A DNA stretch of 11,025 bases from the NCBI GenBank assembly GCA_016292805.1, contig JAEDFM010000054.1:1-11025 (forward strand), written 5' to 3'. The stretch is from Treponema sp. GTDB lineage: Bacteria > Spirochaetota > Spirochaetia > Treponematales > Treponemataceae. The position numbers and the translations under genes are program-made. This document shows, in pieces, positions 6,966 to 11,025 of the stretch. Position 1 is the stretch's first letter, and every line of letters begins with the position of its first letter. The notes below the pieces were generated by a model, which saw only the letters and a program-made list of their open reading frames with translations, was not told the DNA's origin and ran no database searches.

Positions 6966-8306
6966 TTATTCAATATCTCGTGTAATGTTACGCAGCCACT
7001 TTTTCTTAAAGTAGTGAATTACAATTACAGGCATTTTTTCAAACTCATCAAGATAAAGAACAAAATAAACCCACAAAGGTGGAAGCTTAAATACAAAAGC
7101 AGCCAGTAATCCCAGTGGAACAGAAACACACCACATTGAAATGCAGTCCATAATGAATCCGAATTTTGCATCTCCGCCGGCACGGAAAATTCCGCAGATT
7201 AAAACTGTATTTGTGGCGGCACCAAAAATTGATGCTGCGTTTATGAACATAAGAATGTTTCTGTAGTGGGCAGCTGTGTCCGAAAGTTTTGCAAGGTAAG
7301 GCATAATTGGATAACAGCATAAAAGAAGAATTGAACCAGCCGCACCTGCAAGAATTGTACTTTTAATAAGTCGTTTAGCATTTCGTTCTGCCAGTTCCAT
7401 ATCGCCACTACCCATAGTTTTTCCAAGAACAACTGCACCACCGTAAGCCATACCAAAACAAAGAACAGTTGCCAGCTGACGGATAACATTAACTACAGAG
7501 TTTGCCGCAACAATGTCTTCGCCCATGTGACCAAGAATTACAGAGTACATAGAAAAAGCTGCACCCCACACCAATTCGTTACCAAGGGCTGGCAAAGAAA
7601 ATTTAATAAAATCAAGATTTAAAACTTTGTTGAAAGTAAAAATATTTGTAAAACGGAATCGAACATCTTTTTGAGTTGCAGCATAAAGCATGCAGAAAAG
7701 CATTTCTATTACGCGGGCAATTGTTGTGGCAATTCCAACTCCGGCAATTCCCATCTTTAAAACAAAAATAAAAAATGCGTTCAAACCAATATTTAAAAGC
7801 AAAGCAACAGTCGTCATAATGGTAACGATTTTTACTCGTTCAATACTTTTAAATCCTGCCTGGTAAATCTGGGAAATTGAAAAGCAGACATAAGACAAAC
7901 TTACAGCCCGTAAATAAGAAGCTCCAGTTTCTATTAGCGCAGCGTCTTCTGTAAAAATGCGCATCAGAAGTTCTGGTGCAAACATTGCAGCAACAGAAAA
8001 AATTAATCCGGCACAGGCAGAAATTCTTAAAGCCGCACCGTGAAGAATCTGAATAGATTTTACATCACCTTTTCCCCAATACTGAGCTGCCAGCATTACA
8101 AGTCCAGAAGAAAGTCCAGTGGCAATCATAACCATAATGAACATAATCTGACCGGCCAGCGAAGATGCGGCAATTGCAGTTTGACCAACAAAGCCCAGCA
8201 TAATTACATCTGCAGATCCAACCGCCGCAGTAATAAGATTCTGAGCCGCCATAGGCCCAACAACATTTACCAAAGATTTATAAAATGATTTTGATTCTTG
8301 AGTCAT
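6966..8306 (-). CDS. MATE-family efflux transporter (446 aa)
   Basis: This is an inner-membrane protein of about 12 hydrophobic segments with the two-lobed MATE pattern of Na+ or H+ coupled drug and metabolite exporters. The N-lobe begins FYKSLVNVVGPMAAQNLITA, with DVIMLGFVGQTAIAASSLAG and ATGLSSGLVMLAAQYWGKGD. The C-lobe begins FIKFSLPALGNELVWGAAFS, followed by DIVAANSVVNVIRQL, GGAVVLGKTMGSGD and CGIFRAGGDAKFGFIMD. I prefer the ATG at 8306 to the TTG at 8321. The ATG has no Shine-Dalgarno, but TATATT lies 6 nt before it, as in other starts here. The gene is convergent with the nitrilase scar (4 bp apart) and divergent from the second GH10. Its substrate and any link to xylan use are unknown. 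Confidence 0.93.
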   Translation of the reverse strand: MTQESKSFYKSLVNVVGPMAAQNLITAAVGSADVIMLGFVGQTAIAASSLAGQIMFIMVMIATGLSSGLVMLAAQYWGKGDVKSIQILHGAALRISACAGLIFSVAAMFAPELLMRIFTEDAALIETGASYLRAVSLSYVCFSISQIYQAGFKSIERVKIVTIMTTVALLLNIGLNAFFIFVLKMGIAGVGIATTIARVIEMLFCMLYAATQKDVRFRFTNIFTFNKVLNLDFIKFSLPALGNELVWGAAFSMYSVILGHMGEDIVAANSVVNVIRQLATVLCFGMAYGGAVVLGKTMGSGDMELAERNAKRLIKSTILAGAAGSILLLCCYPIMPYLAKLSDTAAHYRNILMFINAASIFGAATNTVLICGIFRAGGDAKFGFIMDCISMWCVSVPLGLLAAFVFKLPPLWVYFVLYLDEFEKMPVIVIHYFKKKWLRNITRDIE

Positions 8307-8312
8307 GAGGTA

Positions 8313-8342
8313 AATATACAATTTAAATCTCGAATTTTTCTA
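8313..8342 (-). promoter_or_regulatory. Putative MATE promoter (leaderless type)
   Basis: On the minus strand TATATT (8318-8313) lies exactly 6 nt before the ATG at 8306. A TTGACA-like TAGAAA (8342-8337, 4 of 6 matches) sits 18 nt upstream of it. There is no Shine-Dalgarno; the bases before the ATG read TACCTC. This placement predicts a transcript starting at or near the start codon. Confidence 0.4.
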
Positions 8343-8362
8343 CTTAATTTTTTCATATGTCT

Positions 8363-8368
8363 TATACT
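8363..8368 (+). promoter_or_regulatory. Putative -10 box of the second GH10 unit
   Basis: TATACT lies 6 nt before the ATG of a 32-codon leader frame at 8375 and about 110 nt before the GH10 start. No convincing -35 is visible. The region 8307-8481 is otherwise a shared divergent promoter zone with the MATE gene. Confidence 0.35.
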
Positions 8369-8374
8369 GTAACT

Positions 8375-8473
8375 ATGGAATACACATCAAACTCAGATAA
8401 AATCACTCGGAAATTATTTTGCCCGGAAAGGTGTATTCTAAAATTGAGAGTGTGTTTTTTGCGCTCAGAATAG
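8375..8473 (+). CDS. Possible 32-codon leader ORF upstream of GH10
   Basis: An ATG positioned 6 nt after TATACT opens a 32-codon frame (starting MEYTSNSDKITRKLF, with three Cys at 16, 20 and 27). Its TAG (8471-8473) overlaps the AGGAG Shine-Dalgarno (8472-8476) of the GH10 gene, an arrangement expected for translational coupling or a leader peptide. It contains both arms of an inverted repeat. I recognise no homologue, and a frame this short can arise by chance. No function is proposed beyond a possible role as a translated leader. Confidence 0.25.
   Translation: MEYTSNSDKITRKLFCPERCILKLRVCFLRSE
8376..8440 (+). repeat. Long-range inverted repeat in the GH10 leader
   Basis: TGGAATACAC (8376-8385) is complementary to GTGTATTCTA (8431-8440): ten pairs including one G·U, with 45 nt between the arms. 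If transcription starts near 8375, this would fold the extreme 5' end of the mRNA into a long hairpin ahead of the GH10 ribosome site. It could equally be a split operator. Confidence 0.45.
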
Positions 8474-8481
8474 GAGAAAAA

Positions 8482-9744
8482 ATGGCAGATTTGTCACACA
8501 GAAAAGCTACTGCAAAAGTGCAGATTTTAGATAAAAATGGAAAACCAGTTTGCAACGCAAAGGTAAATGTGAATCAGATTAATCACGAATTCCTTTTTGG
8601 ATGTGGAGCATTTGAAGCTTTGCCTTATACAAACGGAGCTACAGTTCATAATGGAAATGGTTCTTTAGTTGGTGCAGCCGAAAAAATTCAGGAACGCACA
8701 ATTATTGAAGACCGAATGGCAAAATGGCTGGAGCTTTTTAACTATGGTACTTTGCCATTTTATTGGGGTGGTTATGAACCAGAAGAAGGAAAGCCTGATA
8801 CAGAGGGTCGTATGGCTGCAGCAAAATTCCTTCAGAGTAAAGATGTAAAAGTTAAAGGTCATCCACTTTGCTGGCACACAGGCTGTGCAAACTGGCTTAT
8901 GAATTACGACAACAAAACAATACTTGAAAAACAGCTTGCCCGCATTCATCGTGATGTTGGAAATTTCAAAGGTGTTATTGATATGTGGGATGTAATCAAC
9001 GAAGTTGTAATCATGCCAATTTATGACAAATACGATAACGCCATTACAAGAATATGTAAGGAACTGGGCCGTGTTGGTTTAGTAAAAGAAGTTTTCAAAG
9101 CAGCTTATGAAACAAATCCAAATGGAACCTTCCTTATAAATGATTTTAATATGTCATCAAATTATGAAATTTTGATTGATGGATGTTTGCAGGCTGGAGC
9201 TCCAATCAATACAATTGGTTTACAGTCTCACCAGCATCAGGGAATCTGGGGCAAAGAAAAACAGGAAGAAGTTTTAAGCCACTTTGAACATTTTGGTTTG
9301 CCAATTCATTTTACAGAAAACACAATTGTTGCAGGTCCTTTAGTTGCTCCAGAAATTACAGACCTTCAAGATGCTCATTATAGTGACGATGATGCTACAC
9401 CAGAATACGAAGAAATGCAGGCAGATGCTTTGGAACAGCAGTACAGAAATCTATTCGAAAATCATCCATTAGTAACTGCAATTTCTAACTGGGACTACGG
9501 CGACGGCGCATGGCTCAACGCACCAAGTGGAGTTATCCGCAAAGATGGTTCGCTTAAACCTTCTTATCATCGTCTGCACAAACTGATTAAAGAAGAATGG
9601 CACACAAACCTGGAGCTTGTAACAGATGCCAACGGCTATATTGATGTAACTGGCTTTAAGGGAAAATACGAAGTTACCGGTGCTCATGGTAAGGGTGTGT
9701 TCACACTTGCTGCAAATGCACCTGATGTAAAGGTTACACTCTAA
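8482..9744 (+). CDS. Divergent GH10 β-xylanase with N-terminal β-domain (420 aa)
   Basis: The protein starts with a short β-rich segment (ATAKVQILDKNGKPVCNAKV), followed by HEFLFGCGAF, the usual entry to the GH10 barrel in this subfamily. The barrel shows FYWGGYEPEEGKPD, VKGHPLCWHTG, IDMWDVINEVV with acid/base E174, LINDFNM, IGLQSHQHQG, and PIHFTENTI with nucleophile E279. It closes with SNWDYGDGAWLNAPSGVIRK. About 50 C-terminal residues after the barrel (TDANGYIDVTGFKGKYEV) look like another small β-structure. No signal peptide is present, so it is probably cytoplasmic. The start at 8482 has AGGAG 5 nt upstream; the longer TTG frame from 8419 is rejected. It is distant from the GH10 at 4679, suggesting a different substrate preference, for example decorated or aryl xylosides, but this is inference. 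Confidence 0.9.
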   Translation: MADLSHRKATAKVQILDKNGKPVCNAKVNVNQINHEFLFGCGAFEALPYTNGATVHNGNGSLVGAAEKIQERTIIEDRMAKWLELFNYGTLPFYWGGYEPEEGKPDTEGRMAAAKFLQSKDVKVKGHPLCWHTGCANWLMNYDNKTILEKQLARIHRDVGNFKGVIDMWDVINEVVIMPIYDKYDNAITRICKELGRVGLVKEVFKAAYETNPNGTFLINDFNMSSNYEILIDGCLQAGAPINTIGLQSHQHQGIWGKEKQEEVLSHFEHFGLPIHFTENTIVAGPLVAPEITDLQDAHYSDDDATPEYEEMQADALEQQYRNLFENHPLVTAISNWDYGDGAWLNAPSGVIRKDGSLKPSYHRLHKLIKEEWHTNLELVTDANGYIDVTGFKGKYEVTGAHGKGVFTLAANAPDVKVTL

Positions 9745-9909
9745 GTTTGTATAAAGAAGGCCTTCCCTGCTGCCATGGCTTTTCGCTGGTGTATTCGGCA
9801 CCTTCAATCTGGATGATTGTTCCAGGTTGCGCCCATGGAGTAGTGAGGGTTCAACCTTTTCTTTTCCGTCTTCTGTGTAGTCCCAGGCAAGGAGCATTTC
9901 GCGGCTCAA
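9734..9909 (-). pseudogene. Possible frameshifted coding remnant
   Basis: The gap between the second GH10 and the small-gene unit holds no intact gene, but the minus strand reads as protein-like sequence in two frames. One frame gives SREMLLAWDYTEDGKEKV (9909-9853). After two extra bases the next frame gives TLTTPWAQPGTIIQIEGAEY and continues TSEKPWQQG to a TAA at 9734. The joined text looks like a C-terminal piece of a larger enzyme, possibly carbohydrate-active, but I do not recognise the family. It overlaps the GH10 stop by 11 bp. Confidence is low. Confidence 0.25.
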
Positions 9910-9947
9910 TGTGTTCGTTTTAGTATTTTATAATAAGAAAAATGTGG

Positions 9948-10155
9948 GCGTTCCCCTGCGCTCTCTCACTATGTTCGGTCGCTCCGGGTCGCTATGTTAC
10001 GGGTTCCGCTTTCGCTCCAGCCACCCCAGCTGTCGCTGGCCTTCGCAGCATAGCTGCTCGGAGACTCGCTCAAAATGCTCCACTGGAGCATTTTGCCGGC
10101 TTTCAGCCGTCGCTCCCTAGGTGGCCGCCTTCGGCGCCCTTCACAGCGCTAACGC
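9948..10155. repeat. GC-rich multi-hairpin repeat element with complementary ends
   Basis: This stretch of about 208 bp is strikingly GC-rich against the AT-rich surroundings. Its ends are complementary: GCGTT-CCCCT-GCGC at the left and GCGC-T-AACGC at the right. Inside are five consecutive perfect hairpins with 3-4 nt loops: CCAGC/GCTGG (10026-10039), GCAGC/GCTGC (10045-10057), an 11-bp CAAAATGCTCC/GGAGCATTTTG (10071-10095), CGGCT/AGCCG (10097-10109) and CGCC/GGCG (10126-10136). The word TCGCT recurs at least six times between them. Two frames stay open through it (for example 9942-10163, starting MWAFPCALSL), which I regard as by-products, though I have the impression that similar hypothetical proteins are annotated in Treponema. 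It is likely a dispersed intergenic repeat, or an attC-like or MITE-like element; only one copy lies in this window. Confidence 0.6.
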
Positions 10156-10166
10156 ATTATTAATAG

Positions 10167-10195
10167 TGGAAAAATCAAAATATTTGACTTATAAT
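10167..10195 (+). promoter_or_regulatory. Promoter of the three-small-gene unit
   Basis: A consensus TATAAT at 10190-10195 lies exactly 6 nt before the ATG at 10202. TGGAAA (10167-10172, 4 of 6 matches to TTGACA) sits 17 nt upstream of it. There is no Shine-Dalgarno, so the transcript is predicted to be leaderless. It sits just outside the right edge of the GC-rich repeat. Confidence 0.55.
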
Positions 10196-10201
10196 AATTT
10201 A

Positions 10202-10471
10202 ATGAATACTGCGATTTTAAGTAGTTTTGATAAATATACAACTTTCTCATTTGGTGGTAAAACGCTGACTTTTCGAACATGTAATGGTTTGGAAAGATAT
10301 ACAAAAGTCTTACGGTGGGATGATGGTTACATTGAAGTCATGGCTAAGTATAAAAATAGAAAAGAAGAAATCGAAGAATATATAGACCTTATTCCTGTAC
10401 TTGAAGGTCTATATATGGATAAAGAAAAATTCCTTGCACCTATCAAAGAGGTAAAAATCGAATATGCCTGA
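10202..10471 (+). CDS. Small hypothetical protein, first gene of a three-gene unit (89 aa)
   Basis: This is a small soluble protein beginning MNTAILSSFDKYTTF. The N-terminal half is β-rich (FSFGGKTLTFRTCNGLERYT, then VLRWDDGYIEVMAKYK). The C-terminal half is acidic and helical (EEIEEYIDLIPVLEGLYM), ending with FLAPIKEVKIEYA. I do not recognise a characterised family. The start at 10202 is chosen because TATAAT lies 6 nt upstream; the longer frame from 10121 runs into the GC-rich repeat. Its TGA overlaps the next ATG in ATGCCTGA (8 bp), so the genes are translationally coupled. The small size, the linkage and the DUF4160-like third gene suggest a toxin-antitoxin-like or regulatory module, which is inference only. 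Confidence 0.75.
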   Translation: MNTAILSSFDKYTTFSFGGKTLTFRTCNGLERYTKVLRWDDGYIEVMAKYKNRKEEIEEYIDLIPVLEGLYMDKEKFLAPIKEVKIEYA

Positions 10472-10703
10472 AAAAGAACTTCAGAAAATTGCAGAAAATG
10501 CAAAAATCATCGTAAATGGATACGCTTTTTCAAAACGAGATGATGGATTTATAAGCATCTTAAATCTTGATCATCCTGATTGTGCAATGGTCATTAGTAA
10601 TGAATCGGAAATTATCGAAACTAACATGGATGAAATTGAACAGGGAATTGTTCTTTCTTTGGCAAAACGAAACTTAGCTTTCCTAGAGGATGACAATGCC
10701 TAA
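10464..10703 (+). CDS. Small hypothetical protein, second gene of a three-gene unit (79 aa)
   Basis: This is an acidic soluble protein of mixed helix and strand: EKELQKIAENAKIIVNGYAF, then SILNLDHPDCAMVIS, ESEIIETNMDEIEQGIVLSL and a short tail ending FLEDDNA. No catalytic motif or named family is evident. It overlaps the first gene by 8 bp (ATGCCTGA) and the third by 8 bp (ATGCCTAA). An AAAGAGG at 10445-10451 lies 12 nt before its ATG, a longer spacing than usual, so it probably depends on coupling. The DEIEQ..VL..AKRNL helix could be an interaction surface for its neighbours; this is speculative. Confidence 0.75.
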   Translation: MPEKELQKIAENAKIIVNGYAFSKRDDGFISILNLDHPDCAMVISNESEIIETNMDEIEQGIVLSLAKRNLAFLEDDNA

Positions 10704-10974
10704 ATATCTTCGTGATAAAATTGCAAACCATTATTTATATTTTACGTCGCAATGTATTGTTGAGGCTATGCATGTTCATGCCAGTGATAAAAAAATGACA
10801 GAAAAAGATTCTGCAAAATTTTTTGTAAGAGCTGACGGTTCATCTGTAATGCAAAAACGAGGCGATTTAACAGACAAAGAAATAACCATAATCCAAAAGT
10901 TTATTCAAGCTAACTACATTGATATGTATAAAACCTGGAAAGATTTTGGTGGTGGGGAGTTCTTTAGTAAGTAG
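10696..10974 (+). CDS. DUF4160-like small protein, third gene of a three-gene unit (92 aa)
   Basis: The layout resembles the DUF4160 family, small proteins often encoded next to DUF2442 partners and suspected to be toxin-antitoxin components. It has an N-terminal MPKYLRDKIANHYLYF, a central histidine motif AMHVHASDK at the place of the usual PxHFHV, a strand segment AKFFVRADGSSVMQ, and a C-terminal ITIIQKFIQANYIDMYKTW with the typical late tryptophan. I chose the ATG at 10696 over 10690 because AGAGG (10685-10689) then has a 6-nt spacer and the product begins MP as in the family. It overlaps the second gene by 8 bp. The family match is by eye and moderate; the function is unknown. Confidence 0.75.
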   Translation: MPKYLRDKIANHYLYFTSQCIVEAMHVHASDKKMTEKDSAKFFVRADGSSVMQKRGDLTDKEITIIQKFIQANYIDMYKTWKDFGGGEFFSK

Positions 10975-11025
10975 CCCGAAATTCGAGTTTTCTAAATTAA
11001 CCGTAATCTGAAAAAGTTTTGATAA
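10975..11025. other. AT-rich tail with no recognised feature
   Basis: The last 51 bp after the DUF4160-like gene contain no gene. A weak CCGAAATTCG near-palindrome followed by AGTTTTCT could contribute to termination, but it is not a convincing terminator. No repeat matching the GC-rich element is seen here. Confidence 0.4.

Noticed and set aside
8419..8481. Upstream TTG start extending the second GH10 by 21 residues
   Set aside because: The ATG at 8482 has a good AGGAG and the extra residues do not look like a signal peptide or a conserved domain.
9756..9765. GAAGGCCTTC palindrome after the second GH10 as terminator
   Set aside because: It has no loop and no T-tract on the plus strand; no convincing terminator for this GH10 is visible.
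8378..9796. Shared 9-mer GGTGTATTC at 8430-8438 and 9788-9796, as flanking repeats around the second GH10
   Set aside because: Nine bases without further flanking identity is compatible with chance in 11 kb, and there is no target-site or mobile-element structure.
9942..10163. 73-codon ORF MWAFPCALSL... with TATAAT 7 nt upstream
   Set aside because: It lies wholly inside the hairpin-rich repeat, a second frame is also open there, and composition (Ala, Pro, Arg, Ser rich) follows the GC-rich DNA. Treated as a by-product of the repeat.

Overview
The window most likely comes from an anaerobic, fibre-degrading host-associated spirochaete, with a Treponema of the rumen or gut as the best guess. 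The genome is AT-rich, the enzymes are intracellular xylan enzymes, and the GC-rich hairpin repeat looks like repeats I associate with treponemes. The genus is inferred from gene style and general recall, not from a search.

Left part (1-2773, minus strand): a tight operon read right to left. An OPT-family oligopeptide transporter comes first, then a small PqqD-like protein that overlaps it by 11 bp, then a TrmH/SpoU-type RNA methyltransferase that follows with no gap. The methyltransferase is cut short by a TAG close to the window edge. A 64-bp divergent promoter region with a 17-bp dyad (2806-2822) separates this operon from the plus-strand pair: a TatD-like protein with a degenerate metal site and endonuclease IV (nfo). 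That pair ends at a hairpin terminator (4587-4608).

Centre (4679-9744): a xylo-oligosaccharide utilisation region. A signal-less GH10 xylanase is followed after 12 bp by a GH8 enzyme of the reducing-end xylose-releasing exo-oligoxylanase (Rex) type. Next is the scar of a deleted carbon-nitrogen hydrolase gene, then a convergent MATE exporter on the minus strand. A second, divergent GH10 follows, preceded by a 32-codon leader ORF and a long-range inverted repeat. None of the three xylanolytic enzymes has a visible signal peptide. They therefore probably act in the cytoplasm on imported xylo-oligosaccharides: GH10 enzymes make internal cuts and Rex removes xylose from reducing ends. No xylosidase or sugar transporter lies in the window.

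Right part (9745-11025): an accessory region. It holds a possible frameshifted coding remnant on the minus strand and a GC-rich element of about 208 bp (9948-10155) made of five consecutive perfect hairpins with complementary ends. After these come three overlapping small genes driven by a TATAAT box; the last is DUF4160-like, so the trio may be a toxin-antitoxin-like or cassette-type unit.

A theme across the window is that several transcription units begin with a -10-like hexamer exactly 6 nt before the ATG and no Shine-Dalgarno sequence, which suggests leaderless mRNAs. Most genes inside operons have normal Shine-Dalgarno sites.
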